Shown one piece after another: positions 49,033-58,660 of a DNA stretch of 64,000 nucleotides. The DNA is from Hymenobacter sp. APR13 (lineage in GTDB: Bacteria; Bacteroidota; Bacteroidia; Cytophagales; Hymenobacteraceae), in contig NZ_CP006587.1 of NCBI RefSeq assembly GCF_000737515.1, forward strand, positions 4,521,001-4,585,000, read 5' to 3'. Under the pieces are notes generated by a model. That model was given only the letters and a program-made list of their open reading frames with translations, had not been told where the DNA came from and ran no database searches. The position numbers were made by a program, and so were the translations under genes. Numbering within the stretch: position 1 is the stretch's first letter; each line of letters starts with the position of its first letter.

Positions 49033-50085
49033 ATGCTTCCACGCATTGGTATTTCCGTTGGCGACCTTGCCGGTATCGGCCCGGAAATCATCTATAAAAC
49101 CTTCCTCGACCAGCGCCTGCTCAAGTTCTGCACGCCGGTCGTGTACGGCACCGCCACGGTGCTCTTCGACGACTTTCCGGTGCCCGCCGATGGCGAGCCC
49201 CTCACGTTCCGGCAGGTGCGCGAAGCCGCCGACATTGCGCCTGGCAAGCACAACGCCGTAACGTGCTGGGAAGACGACTTCCACCTCACGCCCGGCCAGC
49301 CCAGCACCGCCAGCGGCACCGCCGCCCGCCAGAGTCTGCTCGCCGCCGCCCGCGACCTGAAAGCCGGCCTGCTCGACGCCCTCGTTACGGCGCCCATCAG
49401 CAAGGAAAACACCCAGGCCGACGACTTCCGCTACCCCGGACACACCGAGTTCCTGACGGCTTTCTTCGACACCAAAGAGAGCCTGATGCTGCTGGCCGCC
49501 GACGAGCTGCGCGTGGCCACCGCCACCGGCCACATCCCGCTCAAGGACGTGCCTGGCCGCGTCACCAAGGAGCTGCTCAATACCAAACTGCGCATTCTGC
49601 TCAAGTCGCTGAAGCAGGATTTCGGCATTGAGAAGCCGCGCGTGGCCGTGCTGGGCCTCAACCCCCACGCCGGCGAAAACGGCCTGCTCGGCACCGAGGA
49701 GCGCGATGTCGTGACGCCCGTGGTGCAGCAGCTGCTCCACGACGGCCACCTCGTGTATGGCCCCTACCCTGCTGATGGCTACTTCGGCACCGGCCAGTAC
49801 CGCCAGTTCGACGCCACCCTTTCCCTGTACCACGACCAGGGCCTGATTCCGTTCAAAACCCTGGCCTTCGAGCGGGGTGTAAACTTCACGGCCGGCCTGC
49901 CCGTCATCCGCACCTCTCCCGACCACGGCACCGCCTACGGCCTGGCCGGGCAGTTCAAGGCCGACGAAACGTCGTTCCGGGAGGCGCTGTACATGGCCTG
50001 CGAGCTGGTGCGCCAGCGCCAGCTGCTGGCCGGTATCAAGCCGCTGGTGCCCGGTCCGCCCCTGCGCGGCGGCCGCCACGAGTAG
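49033..50085 (+). CDS. pdxA: 4-hydroxythreonine-4-phosphate dehydrogenase PdxA
   Basis: A 350-residue protein. PdxA features: PRIGISVGDLAGIGPEIIYK, the metal-ligand segments FRYPGHTEFLTAFF and GLNPHAGENGLLG, and the end ATLSLYHDQGLIPFKTLAFE and RTSPDHGTAYGLAGQ. It oxidises 4-phosphohydroxy-L-threonine in the DXP-dependent vitamin B6 pathway. No other pdx gene is in the window. The frame ends with a Gly/Arg-rich tail. Confidence 0.95.
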   Translation: MLPRIGISVGDLAGIGPEIIYKTFLDQRLLKFCTPVVYGTATVLFDDFPVPADGEPLTFRQVREAADIAPGKHNAVTCWEDDFHLTPGQPSTASGTAARQSLLAAARDLKAGLLDALVTAPISKENTQADDFRYPGHTEFLTAFFDTKESLMLLAADELRVATATGHIPLKDVPGRVTKELLNTKLRILLKSLKQDFGIEKPRVAVLGLNPHAGENGLLGTEERDVVTPVVQQLLHDGHLVYGPYPADGYFGTGQYRQFDATLSLYHDQGLIPFKTLAFERGVNFTAGLPVIRTSPDHGTAYGLAGQFKADETSFREALYMACELVRQRQLLAGIKPLVPGPPLRGGRHE

Positions 50086-50195
50086 GCAGCTTCCTGGTTT
50101 ATACCAAGTCGTTTAAAGAAGAATCAGCTTTATCATCTGGCTCTCTCCTTTCCGGAGAGGGGGCCGGAGGTGAGGCGAACCGCATAACGACATCC

Positions 50196-50235
50196 AAAAA
50201 GCCGCCCTGGCCCTCATTGGCCGGGCGGCTTTTTC
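50196..50235 (+). terminator. Intrinsic terminator after pdxA
   Basis: AAAAAGCCGCCCTGGCC (50196-50212) pairs with 50219-50235 with one wobble pair, and T5 follows. It separates pdxA from the HigA-like gene. Confidence 0.9.
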
Positions 50236-50275
50236 GTTTCCTTATTGAAACATTCTTTTCAAAATCGAAATTTTG

Positions 50276-50307
50276 TTTGGCCTTTCGAAACACGCGCCGT
50301 AGCTTTG
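50276..50307 (+). promoter_or_regulatory. Bacteroidota-type promoter of the HigA-like gene
   Basis: TTTG (50276-50279), 20 bp, then TAGCTTTG (50300-50307): both elements of the Bacteroidota sigma-A consensus. Expected start near 50313, about 36 nt upstream of the ATG. The A/T-rich stretch at 50240-50278 lies just upstream. Confidence 0.75.
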
Positions 50308-50348
50308 CAGCATCATTACCCAGATTCCGGTTCCCGTACTACTTCCTG

Positions 50349-50717
50349 ATGCTGCTTCTCACTCCGCCTGATTACCGTACCGCCCTGCGTCGCCTCGACG
50401 CCTTGGTGGCCGCCGGCGTGGAAGGCAACGCGGCCCTGGAAGCCGAGCTACGGGAGCTGATTGCGGCCCTCGATGCCTACGAAGGCAAGCTGGGCCTGCT
50501 GCCGATTCCGAACCTGCCCACCTCGCTGGCTGAAATGATTGAGCTGAAGCGCCAGCAGATGCGGCTCAAGCAGAAGGACTTGGCGCAGCTGCTGGAAGTG
50601 CCCGCCGGGCGCCTCTCCCAGATTCTCAGCGGCAAGCGGCGCGTCACGCTCGACCTGGCCAAGCGCCTCTATGAGCGGCTCGGTATCCCGCCCGATTTCA
50701 TCCTGAAATACGCCTGA
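50349..50717 (+). CDS. XRE family DNA-binding protein, HigA-like
   Basis: A 122-residue protein. The N-terminal 55 residues are helical (YRTALRRLDALVAAGVEGNA, LIAALDAYEGK), and the C-terminal part is an XRE helix-turn-helix: MRLKQKDLAQLLEVPAGRLS, QILSGKRRVTLDLAKRLYER. That layout is the one of HigA-type antitoxins with N-terminal helices. No HigB toxin gene is visible beside it, so it may be a lone regulator. The in-frame ORF extends to 50217, but the promoter above starts transcription after that. Confidence 0.85.
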   Translation: MLLLTPPDYRTALRRLDALVAAGVEGNAALEAELRELIAALDAYEGKLGLLPIPNLPTSLAEMIELKRQQMRLKQKDLAQLLEVPAGRLSQILSGKRRVTLDLAKRLYERLGIPPDFILKYA

Positions 50718-50742
50718 CCGCCCGCCAAACAGCACTATCTGC

Positions 50743-50774
50743 TTTTACAAAACGGGGAAAACTTGTTACTTTTG
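50743..50774 (+). promoter_or_regulatory. Bacteroidota-type promoter of the yceD-rpmF block
   Basis: TTTT (50743-50746) at the -33, 20 bp, then TACTTTTG (50767-50774), a full -7 match. The expected start is about 16 nt upstream of the GTG of yceD. Confidence 0.7.
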
Positions 50775-50795
50775 CCCCCTGCTACCTACTAAACC

Positions 50796-51338
50796 GTGAA
50801 GAAGGACTCGCAATACGACTTGAATATTGCCAAGCTGGCCGACAAAACGCACCATTTTGCGTTTGAGCTCGACCGTGCCTTTTTCGAGCAGTTCGACCAG
50901 CAGCTCATTCCCGACGGGACCGTGCACGCCGAAGTGACGCTGCACAAAACCGACCGCCTGCTGACCCTCGATTTCGACATCAAGGGCACCGTGCGCCAGG
51001 TCTGCGACCGGAGCCTCGACGACTACGACCAGGAAATCGACACGCAGGAGCAGCTGCTCGTGCGCTACGGCGACCGGGAAGTGGAGCTCGACGACAACGT
51101 GCTGCAGATTACGGCCGACACCCAGACGCTGCCCCTGGCCCAGCACCTGTTCGACTACATCGGGCTGGCGCTGCCCATGAAGAAGCTGCACCCGCGCTTC
51201 CAGAACGAGCCCGACGAAGACCCCGACTCTGCCACCAAACTCATCTTCACCACCCGCCAGGACGGCGACTCGGATGGGGATGACGACGGCGACGACGATA
51301 TTGACCCGCGCTGGAATGCCCTGCGCAACCTCAACTAA
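50796..51338 (+). CDS. yceD: DUF177/YceD family protein
   Basis: A 180-residue protein with a GTG start at 50796. It reads YDLNIAKLADKTHHFAFELD, LTLDFDIKGTVRQVCDRSLD (the family's Cys context, with one Cys here) and EDPDSATKLIFTTRQ. The C-terminal tail is a very acidic Asp-run (GDDDGDDDIDPRW). YceD is encoded before rpmF in most bacteria and has been tied to 23S rRNA maturation. It is the first gene of the block yceD-rpmF-plsX-fabH. Confidence 0.9.
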   Translation: MKKDSQYDLNIAKLADKTHHFAFELDRAFFEQFDQQLIPDGTVHAEVTLHKTDRLLTLDFDIKGTVRQVCDRSLDDYDQEIDTQEQLLVRYGDREVELDDNVLQITADTQTLPLAQHLFDYIGLALPMKKLHPRFQNEPDEDPDSATKLIFTTRQDGDSDGDDDGDDDIDPRWNALRNLN

Positions 51339-51390
51339 GCCCCGGCTTAGCCCTTTTTCCTGATTTCAACTTTTCTTTTTTAACTGTACC

Positions 51391-51618
51391 ATGGCTCATC
51401 CTAAACGCCGGACCTCCTCCGCCACCCGCGACAAGCGTCGCTCGCACGACAAACTGACCCCGAAAGCTGTAAGCCTCTGCGCCACCACCGGCGAGTTGCA
51501 CCTGCGCCACAAGGCCTATGTAGTGGACGGCGACCTGTACCTGCACGGCAAAGTTGCCATCAAGGACTACGCTCCCGTAGCTGCTCCGGCTGCCGCCTCC
51601 GACAACGACGAAGAATAG
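51391..51618 (+). CDS. rpmF: 50S ribosomal protein L32
   Basis: A 75-residue protein: MAHPKRRTSSATRDKRRSHD, then LTPKAVSLCATTGELHLRHK. The N-terminal basic part matches L32, with the Zn-type region reduced to one Cys (LCATTG), so the zinc-ribbon Cys set is not complete. The C-terminal 25 residues are an acidic/Ala tail (PVAAPAAASDNDEE), longer than the E. coli protein. It follows yceD as usual. Confidence 0.95.
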   Translation: MAHPKRRTSSATRDKRRSHDKLTPKAVSLCATTGELHLRHKAYVVDGDLYLHGKVAIKDYAPVAAPAAASDNDEE

Positions 51619-51657
51619 TCGCGTCGCCGCTTTTCCTGCGGCTACTCCCCTATTAGT

Positions 51658-51694
51658 GGCCCCGCTCTGCGCTTTTTAGGCGCAGGGCGGGGCC
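51658..51694. terminator. Strong hairpin between rpmF and plsX
   Basis: GGCCCCGCTCTGCGC (51658-51672) pairs with 51680-51694 with one wobble, loop TTTTTAG. No T-tract follows, so it may be a processing or attenuation hairpin rather than a full terminator. Confidence 0.6.
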
Positions 51695-51745
51695 CGGGAG
51701 TTAGCTGCGGGTTTCTCTCCCAGACTCCTCTTTGATACCCCGTAC

Positions 51746-52687
51746 ATGAAGATAGCCCTGGACGCTATGGGGGGCGATTTTGCGCCCCAGGCAGCTGTTG
51801 ACGGTGCTGTGCTGGCTGCTCAACAGCTGGCTGGCAAAGCCCGGATTGTGCTAATCGGCCAGGAAGATGCTGTTCGTCCGCTGCTGGAAAAGCATGGCGC
51901 GGCAGCTGCTGAACTGGAGTTGGTGCCGGCCTCGCAGATTATTGAAATGGGCGAGCATCCGGCCAAAGCCTACCAGCAGAAGCAGGATTCCAGCATTGCC
52001 GTCGGCTACCGTATGCTGCACGAGGGCCAGATTGAGGCCTTCTGCTCGGCTGGCAACACGGGCGCTATGCTTGTGGGGGCCATGTTCAGCGTGAAGCCGG
52101 TTCCGGGCGTCATGCGCCCGGCCATTGCCAACTTCGTACCCAAGCTGCACGGCGGCCTGGGTATTCTGCTGGATGTGGGCGCCAACGCTGAGTGCAAACC
52201 CGAAATGCTGGAGCAATTCGGCGAACTGGGCTCCCTCTACGCGCAATACGTGCTGGGCATCGACAAGCCCAAGGTTGGGCTGATGAACCTGGGTGAAGAA
52301 GAAGGCAAAGGCACTTCTATCACGCAGGCCGCTCATCAGCTGCTGAAAGTGAACCCTCATATTCACTTCATCGGCAATATCGAAGGCCGCGACCTGTTCA
52401 ACGATAAGGCCGACGTCATCGTCTGCGACGGCTACACCGGCAATGTGATGCTGAAGATGGCCGAGTCCATCTACGACATCATGGCCGACAAAAAGATGCA
52501 GGATCCGTTCTTCGACAAGTTCAACTACGAAGCCGTCGGTGGCTCCCCTATTTTGGGCATCAACGACAATGCCATCATCGGGCACGGGGTTAGCACGCCG
52601 CTGGCTATCTGCAACATGCTGCTGCAAGGCTACCAGATGGCACATTCCGGCATCTCCGACCAGATAAAAAACACTTTCAAGTCCTAG
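51746..52687 (+). CDS. plsX: Phosphate acyltransferase PlsX
   Basis: A 313-residue protein. It starts [20 protein letters not shown] and has [15 protein letters not shown] text ([19 protein letters not shown]), [40 protein letters not shown] and [15 protein letters not shown]. PlsX makes acyl-phosphate from acyl-ACP for phosphatidic acid synthesis at the membrane. It is followed by fabH, the classic order. Confidence 0.96.
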   Translation: MKIALDAMGGDFAPQAAVDGAVLAAQQLAGKARIVLIGQEDAVRPLLEKHGAAAAELELVPASQIIEMGEHPAKAYQQKQDSSIAVGYRMLHEGQIEAFCSAGNTGAMLVGAMFSVKPVPGVMRPAIANFVPKLHGGLGILLDVGANAECKPEMLEQFGELGSLYAQYVLGIDKPKVGLMNLGEEEGKGTSITQAAHQLLKVNPHIHFIGNIEGRDLFNDKADVIVCDGYTGNVMLKMAESIYDIMADKKMQDPFFDKFNYEAVGGSPILGINDNAIIGHGVSTPLAICNMLLQGYQMAHSGISDQIKNTFKS

Positions 52688-52695
52688 CGACTAAG

Positions 52696-52717
52696 TCCGG
52701 CCCCGGCCGGATTTTTT
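52696..52717 (+). terminator. Weak terminator-like hairpin after plsX
   Basis: TCCGGCC (52696-52702) pairs with 52705-52711, with T6 (52712-52717). The loop is only 2 bases, so the real stem is likely shorter; it may reduce read-through into fabH. Confidence 0.55.
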
Positions 52718-52743
52718 CTTGCCGCGCCCCCGACCTTTCTTCA

Positions 52744-53763
52744 ATGAAAATAACCGCTGCAATTACCGGAGTGGGCTCTTACGTGCCCGATTACGTGCTT
52801 ACCAACCACGAACTCGAGAAGCTGGTAGATACAACCGACGAGTGGATTACCACCCGGACGGGCATTAAGGAGCGTCGCATCCTGAAAGGCGAAAACCAGG
52901 GCACTTCGGTGATGGCCATCAAGGCAGTGCAGCAACTGCTGGAGAAAACGGGCACCAAAGCCGAGGACATTGATCTGCTGATCTGCTCGACCACCACCCC
53001 GGACCTGGTGTTTCCGGCCACGGCCAACATTATTTCGGCTGCCGTGGGTACCACCAAGGCGTTCAGCTTTGATATGCAGGCCGCCTGCTCGGGCTTCCTG
53101 TTTGCGCTGGCCACCGGCGCCCAGTACATCCAGACCGGCACCTACCAGAAGGTAGTGGTGGTGGGCGCCGACAAGATGTCGTCCATCATCGACTACACCG
53201 ACCGCGCCAACTGCATCATCTTTGGGGATGGCGCCGGTGCCGTGCTGCTTGAACCCAACACCGAGGGCTTCGGCGTACTCGACCAGGTGCTTCGCTCCGA
53301 CGGCAACGGCGAGCAGTACCTGCACCAGAAAGCCGGTGGCAGCCGCCGCCCGCCTTCTTCCGAAACCGTGGCCAACCGCGAGCATTTCGTGTATCAGGAA
53401 GGCGCTACGGTGTTCAAGTTCGCCGTAACGAACATGGCCAACGTAGCGGCTCAGGTGATGGAGCGCAACCACCTCACCAACGAGGAGGTGGCGTGGCTGG
53501 TACCGCACCAGGCCAACAAGCGTATCATCGATGCCACCGCCAACCGCATGGGCGTGGGGCCGGAGAAGGTGATGCTCAACATCCACCGCTACGGCAACAC
53601 CACCAACGGCACGATTCCGCTGTGCCTGGCCGACTATGAGCAGCAGCTGCGCCGCGGCGACAACCTCGTGCTGGCCGCTTTCGGCGGGGGCTTCACGTGG
53701 GGCTCCATCTACCTGAAGTGGGCCTACGACCCCAAACCCGATCCAAACGCCGCCCAGGCATAG
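52744..53763 (+). CDS. fabH: Beta-ketoacyl-ACP synthase III (FabH)
   Basis: A 339-residue thiolase-fold enzyme with catalytic residues Cys115 (AACSGFL), His255 (PHQANKR) and Asn285 (YGNTTNGT), and the FabH start [20 protein letters not shown]. It starts fatty-acid elongation by joining acyl-CoA and malonyl-ACP. The spacing to plsX is 56 bp. The ending [15 protein letters not shown] is normal for the family. Confidence 0.96.
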   Translation: MKITAAITGVGSYVPDYVLTNHELEKLVDTTDEWITTRTGIKERRILKGENQGTSVMAIKAVQQLLEKTGTKAEDIDLLICSTTTPDLVFPATANIISAAVGTTKAFSFDMQAACSGFLFALATGAQYIQTGTYQKVVVVGADKMSSIIDYTDRANCIIFGDGAGAVLLEPNTEGFGVLDQVLRSDGNGEQYLHQKAGGSRRPPSSETVANREHFVYQEGATVFKFAVTNMANVAAQVMERNHLTNEEVAWLVPHQANKRIIDATANRMGVGPEKVMLNIHRYGNTTNGTIPLCLADYEQQLRRGDNLVLAAFGGGFTWGSIYLKWAYDPKPDPNAAQA

Positions 53764-53803
53764 CGGCGCGAAAACGGAAAACCTCTATACTTGCACTCCC
53801 GTC

Positions 53804-53845
53804 GTGCCGCCCCGCCACCACTGCCGGGACGGCACTTCTTTTTTC
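53804..53845 (+). terminator. Terminator after fabH
   Basis: GTGCCGCCCCG (53804-53814) pairs with 53825-53835 with one mismatch; TTCTTTTTTC follows. It separates fabH from efp. Confidence 0.8.
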
Positions 53846-53960
53846 AATTAAGACTTTAGAAGTAAAAATTAACCAGTGGCTCGTTGCTTTCAGACAGATT
53901 GCCAGCCAAAGGATAGTGCTTACTTCTTGATGCTTGATTCCTAATTCTTAATTCCCACCC

Positions 53961-54524
53961 ATGGCAACCACTGCAGACTTTCGCAACGGGCTCGTTCTGA
54001 ACTACAACGGCGAATTGCACGTCATCACCGAATTTCAGCACGTGAAGCCCGGCAAAGGCCCGGCCTTCGTGCGCACCAAGCTCCGCAACATCAAAACCGG
54101 CCGCGTCATCGACAACACGTTCAATGCTGGCGTGAAAGTGGAAACGGCCCGCGTAGAGCAGCGCCCGCACCAGTACCTCTACAAAGACGACTACGGCTAC
54201 ACGTTCATGGACAACGAGTCGTTTGAGCAAGTAGTGCTGCCCGAGGCCATGGTGCCCTTCGCCGACATCATGAAGGAAGGCCAGGTGGCCACCATCCTGT
54301 TCCACGCCGAAACCGAGCAGCCCCTCACGGCCGAGCTGCCGACCACCGTGGAGCTGGTAGTGACCTACACCGAGCCCGGCCTGAAAGGCGACACCGCTAC
54401 CAACACGCTCAAGCCGGCCATCGTGGAAACCGGCGCCCGCATTCAGGTGCCGCTGTTCATTGATACTGACACCAAAATCCGCATCAAGACCAGCGACTAC
54501 TCCTATGTCGAAAGAGTCAAGTAA
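53961..54524 (+). CDS. efp: Elongation factor P
   Basis: A 187-residue protein. Domain I has LNYNGELHVITEFQHVKPGK and the tip GKGPAF; the modified residue is Lys32. Domain II/III: YLYKDDYGYTFMDNESFEQV, ETGARIQVPLFIDTDTKIRI. EF-P relieves ribosome stalling at polyproline. The way the Lys is modified cannot be told from the window. The gene lies 22 bp before accB. Confidence 0.96.
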   Translation: MATTADFRNGLVLNYNGELHVITEFQHVKPGKGPAFVRTKLRNIKTGRVIDNTFNAGVKVETARVEQRPHQYLYKDDYGYTFMDNESFEQVVLPEAMVPFADIMKEGQVATILFHAETEQPLTAELPTTVELVVTYTEPGLKGDTATNTLKPAIVETGARIQVPLFIDTDTKIRIKTSDYSYVERVK

Positions 54525-54546
54525 GCAGCCACTCAAGCCTTCCTCC

Positions 54547-55038
54547 ATGAAAGCCAAAGAACTCCAGGACCTCATCGACTTCATCGCCAAGTCGGGACTG
54601 AATAAAGTCAACATCGAAACCGAGGAATTTAAAATCTCGGTTCAGCGCGAGCCCAACACCCGCCAGGTGATGAGCGTAGCAGCCCCAGCGCCCCAGGCAG
54701 CTCCGGCCGCCGTAGCGGCTCCGACCCCAGCAGCCCCGGTTGCGGCGGCAGCAGCAGCTCCGGCCCCGGCCGCCGCGGCTCCGGCCGAAGCCGCCAACAT
54801 GGTACCGCTGAAATCCCCGATGATTGGCACGTTCTACCGCAGCAGCAGCCCCGAGACGCCAGCCTTTATTCAGGTTGGTGACTTAGTGGAGAAAGGTCAG
54901 GTGATTTGCATCATTGAGGCCATGAAGCTCTTCAACGAAATTGAAGCCGAGCAGAGCGGCCGCGTGGTAAAAGCTCTGGTGGAAAACGCCTCGCCAGTGG
55001 AATATGACCAGCCGCTGTTCCTGATTGAGCCGATGTAA
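54547..55038 (+). CDS. accB: Acetyl-CoA carboxylase biotin carboxyl carrier protein
   Basis: A 163-residue protein: N-terminal helical segment (MKAKELQDLIDFIAKSGL), an Ala/Pro linker (about 40-85, APAPQAAPAAVAAPTPAAPV) and the biotinyl domain with EAMKLFNEIEAE, Lys128 the biotin site. The ATG at 54547 is chosen; 54505 in the same frame would overlap efp by 20 bases. It forms the carrier subunit of acetyl-CoA carboxylase with accC downstream. Confidence 0.95.
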   Translation: MKAKELQDLIDFIAKSGLNKVNIETEEFKISVQREPNTRQVMSVAAPAPQAAPAAVAAPTPAAPVAAAAAAPAPAAAAPAEAANMVPLKSPMIGTFYRSSSPETPAFIQVGDLVEKGQVICIIEAMKLFNEIEAEQSGRVVKALVENASPVEYDQPLFLIEPM

Positions 55039-55049
55039 TTTTTGGTATG

Positions 55050-55146
55050 GAGTAGTGAGTACTAAGTAGTGAGACTGGGTACCTCCAGAAATCATGAAGT
55101 GGCTATTGCTCATTACTCACTACTTAATACTCACCACTCAATACTG
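55050..55146. repeat. Word-built inverted repeat between accB and accC
   Basis: Left arm 55050-55074 (GAGTAGTGAGTACTAAGTAG-like) and right arm 55112-55146 (CTCACTACTTAATACTCACC-like) are near-complementary. Each consists of repeated GAGTAGT/ACTCACTACT words. It ends 5 bases from the accC start codon, within a likely operon. Confidence 0.7.
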
Positions 55147-55151
55147 AACTC

Positions 55152-56498
55152 GTGTTCAAAAAAATACTGATTGCCAACCGGGGCGAAATTGCCTTGCGCA
55201 TTATCCGCACCTGCAAGGAGATGGGCATCAAGACGGTGGCCGTGTACTCTACCGCCGACAAGGAAAGCCTGCATGTGCGCTTTGCCGATGAGGCCGTGTG
55301 CATTGGCCCACCGGCTTCGTCGCAGAGCTACCTGAGCATCCCGACGCTGATTGCCGCCGCCGAAATCACCAACGCCGACGCCATTCACCCGGGTTATGGC
55401 TTCCTGAGCGAAAACGCCGAATTCTCGCGCGTGTGCCACGAAAACGGCATCAAGTTCATCGGGGCCTCGCCCGAGATGATCAACCAGATGGGCGACAAGG
55501 CTTCGGCCAAAGCCACCATGATCAAGGCCGGCGTACCCTGCATTCCGGGTTCGGTGGGCTTGCTCGACTCGGTGGAGCAGGGCAAGAAGATTGCCGCCAA
55601 GATCAAGTATCCCGTCATTCTGAAGGCGACGGCCGGTGGCGGTGGGCGCGGCATGCGCATCATCAACTCCGAGGACGAGTTCGAGAAAGCCTGGAACGAC
55701 GCCCGCACCGAGTCCAAGGCCGCCTTCGGCAACGACGGCATGTATCTGGAGAAGTTTGTGGTGGAGCCCCGCCACATCGAAATCCAGATCTGCGGCGACC
55801 AGTTCGGCCACGTGTGCCACCTGTCGGAGCGCGACTGCAGCATTCAGCGCCGCCACCAGAAGCTGGTAGAAGAAGCACCTTCACCGTTCATGACCGACGA
55901 TCTGCGCGAGCGGATGGGCGCAGCCGCCATTGCCGGCGCTGCCGCTATCGGCTATGAAGGTGTGGGCACCATCGAGTTCCTGGTCGATAAGGACCGTAAC
56001 TTCTACTTCATGGAGATGAACACCCGCATTCAGGTGGAGCATCCCGTGACGGAAGAGGTTATCAACTACGACCTGATCAAGGAGCAGATCAAGGTGGCGG
56101 CGGGCATCCCGATTTCGGGCAACAACTACGCCCCCAAGATGCACGCCATGGAGTGCCGCATCAACGCCGAGGACCCAAGCAAGGATTTCCGGCCGTCGCC
56201 GGGCAAAATCACGACCCTGCACATCCCCGGCGGCCACGGCGTGCGCGTAGACACGCACGTGTATGCCGGCTACCAGATTCCGTCCAACTACGACTCGATG
56301 ATTGCCAAGCTCATCACCGTGGCCCAGACCCGGGAGGAGTGCATCGTAAAGATGAAGCGCGCTCTTAGCGAGTTTGTGGTGGAAGGCGTGAAAACGACGA
56401 TTCCGTTCCACCTCAAGCTGATGGACAACGCCGATTTCAAGGCCGGCAACTTCACCACAAAGTTTCTGGAAACCTCTTTCGACTTCACGGAGCTGTAA
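55152..56498 (+). CDS. accC: Acetyl-CoA carboxylase biotin carboxylase subunit
   Basis: A 448-residue protein with a GTG start at 55152. It has the ATP-grasp/biotin carboxylase signatures [63 protein letters not shown] (Arg/Glu site) and the end [16 protein letters not shown]. It carboxylates biotin on AccB with bicarbonate and ATP. accA and accD are not in the window. Confidence 0.97.
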   Translation: MFKKILIANRGEIALRIIRTCKEMGIKTVAVYSTADKESLHVRFADEAVCIGPPASSQSYLSIPTLIAAAEITNADAIHPGYGFLSENAEFSRVCHENGIKFIGASPEMINQMGDKASAKATMIKAGVPCIPGSVGLLDSVEQGKKIAAKIKYPVILKATAGGGGRGMRIINSEDEFEKAWNDARTESKAAFGNDGMYLEKFVVEPRHIEIQICGDQFGHVCHLSERDCSIQRRHQKLVEEAPSPFMTDDLRERMGAAAIAGAAAIGYEGVGTIEFLVDKDRNFYFMEMNTRIQVEHPVTEEVINYDLIKEQIKVAAGIPISGNNYAPKMHAMECRINAEDPSKDFRPSPGKITTLHIPGGHGVRVDTHVYAGYQIPSNYDSMIAKLITVAQTREECIVKMKRALSEFVVEGVKTTIPFHLKLMDNADFKAGNFTTKFLETSFDFTEL

Positions 56499-56525
56499 CC
56501 TCAACCAGCTTACGGTTTTCGTTTC

Positions 56526-56560
56526 AACGCCCGGTTTGCTTTGCAAGCCGGGCGTTTTCG
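56526..56560 (+). terminator. Intrinsic terminator after accC
   Basis: AACGCCCGGTTTGC (56526-56539) pairs with 56543-56556 with one wobble; TTTTCG follows. The gap beyond it to 56795 is AT-richer and shows no gene. Confidence 0.88.
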
Positions 56561-56795
56561 TGTGCGGCCCATCCGAAACGGAGCAACACAGCACCAGCTT
56601 TGGTCAATATAGTATTATTACAAGCAAGCCACTCAGCGTGCATCATTTACAAAAGTGCCATCAGCGTCTAAAAACAGCATATTCAATATTTTAGCCCAAA
56701 TTCTACACGCAAAATCAATGTTCCTCAATTGAATAATTCTCATAAATCAGGTAGTATTGCTTCGTTCTTTCTTGCCACAACCAACTCCCACTTTT

Positions 56796-58595
56796 ATGAG
56801 AAAAATGAACGCGCTGGCCCTCTGGGGGCTGGCTGCCGCAGGACTGCTTGCGCAAGCCTGCAACAAAGACGCGGTGCAGCCCATGGCAGCCCCAAGCGCC
56901 GCCCCGGCCACGCAGAGTGCCGTGGTGACCAATGGCGTGATGATGCAGGCCTTCTACTAGGATGTGCCGATCAGCAGCACGCAGGGCACTTGGTGGCAGG
57001 TGCTGGGCTCCCGGGCCGCCGAGCTGAAGGCTGCCGGCATTACTGCCCTTTGGCTCCCGCCGGCCTACAAAGGCGGCAGCCAGAGCGACGTCGGCTACGG
57101 CGTGTATGACCGCTACGACCTGGGCGAGTTCAACCAGAAAGGCACCGTGGCCACGCGCTATGGCACCCTCGGGCAGCTGCAGACCGCTATTGGGGCCATG
57201 AAGGGCCAGGGCCTGCAGGTGTACGAGGACATGGTGATGAACCACATGACCTGGGCCGACGCCCAGGAAAACGTGAACGGCAACCTGGTGTACACCAAGT
57301 TCAACTTCCCCGGCCGCGGCAACACCTACAGCAGCTACAAGTGGACCTTCAACAACTTCACCGGCACGCAGCAGGCGCCTAACAACGGCTGGTACCAGTG
57401 GAAAAGCTGGGACTTCCAGCCCTACGCCAACAACGACGCCTACGACAACCTGCTGGGCTCGGAAATCCAGTACAACAACAACGCGGCCAACCAGACCGAG
57501 ACCATCAACTGGGGCAACTGGATTACCACCAAGATGAGCCTCGACGGCTACCGCCTCGATGCCACCAAGCACATCTACACGCCCTACGTGAACCAGTGGC
57601 TGGACGCGGTGAAAACCAACGGCCGCTTTGCCGTTTCGGAGGCCTGGTTCCGCAACCTGCAGGACCTGAAGAACTACGCCGCCGCCACCGGGGGCCGCAC
57701 CAGCCTCTTCGACGTGCCGCTGCACTACACCTTCCAGGATATGAGCAACGGCAACGGCGCCTGGGACATGCGTGGGCTGCAGTTCGCCGGTTTCACCGAG
57801 AGCAACCCCACGCTGTCGGTGAGCTTCGTGGATAACCACGATACCGACCACCCCGGCGCCCTGTACTCGCCCGTGACCAACCTGAAGATGCTGGCCTACG
57901 CCTACATCCTGACCCGCGCCAACGGCTACCCCTGCGTGTTCTACAAGGACTACTACAACTACGGCCTCGGCAACCAGATCAAGACCCTGAACGGTATCCG
58001 CCAAGCCAACGCCTACGGGGCCGCCGCCGAGTACACCAGCATCAACGACGCCGACGTGTACGTGTACTCCCGCGCCGGCGACGCCACGCACAAAGGCCTG
58101 CTGATGCTGCTCAACGACGGCAGCACGGCCCGCACCAAAACGGTGACCACGCCTTTCAAAAACGCTACCCTCACCGACAAGACCGGCAACCGCACCGGCA
58201 CCGTAACCACCGATGCCAACGGCACCGGCAACTTCCCGGTGAATGCCCGCAGCTACTCGGTGTGGGTGCCCGGCGGCACCGTCACGACGCCTCCCTCCAC
58301 CACTACCACGGCCGTATCGTTTAACGTGACGTACAGCGGTACCGTATCGGGGCAGGACGTGTACGTGCTGGGCAGCACCGCCCAGCTCGGCGCCTGGAAC
58401 ACGGCCAACGCCATCAAACTCAGCGGCGCTACCTACCCCGTGTGGAAAGGCACCATCAACCTGACCAGCGGCACCAGCGTGCAGTACAAGTACATCCGCA
58501 AGGATGCCGCCGGCAACGTGCTCTATGAAGGCGGCGCCAACCGCACCTTCACGCCCACCGGCACCAGCCAGACGCGCACCGAAACGTGGCAGTAA
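56796..58595 (+). pseudogene. Alpha-amylase (GH13) with C-terminal CBM20, interrupted by one in-frame TAG
   Basis: Reading from MRKMNALALWGLAAAGLLAQ (signal peptide with lipobox LAQAC), the frame meets TAG at 56958-56960 (codon 55). The same frame then goes on for 544 codons without another stop. The stop is at QAFY-*-DVP, where alpha-amylases have Trp (QAFYWDVP), so one G-to-A change turned TGG into TAG. Downstream are the GH13 residues in DGYRLDATKHI (nucleophile Asp), AVSEAW (Glu) and VDNHDTDHPG (Asp). A C-terminal CBM20 starch-binding domain follows (VSFNVTYSGT, VYVLGSTAQLGAWN). Full length would be 599 residues. Confidence 0.85.
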
Positions 58596-58628
58596 GCTGG
58601 TTTTAGTAACCTGAAAAGCATGTAAAAG

Positions 58629-58656
58629 AAAAGGCCGGCTGTATAGCCGGCCTTTT
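58629..58656. terminator. Bidirectional terminator between amylase and DUF3109 genes
   Basis: AAAAGGCCGGCT (58629-58640) pairs with 58645-58656, loop of 4, flanked by A and T runs. It serves two convergent genes. Confidence 0.9.
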
Positions 58657-58660
58657 TTGC

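Noticed and set aside
50349..50717. HigBA toxin-antitoxin system.
   Set aside because: Only the HigA-like protein is visible; no toxin-sized ORF with HigB character flanks it, and the gene has its own promoter after the pdxA terminator.
56958..56960. Read-through or pyrrolysine at the amylase TAG.
   Set aside because: No pyl genes or read-through signal seen; the conserved Trp and the one-base change explain the TAG more simply, though translation was not excluded.
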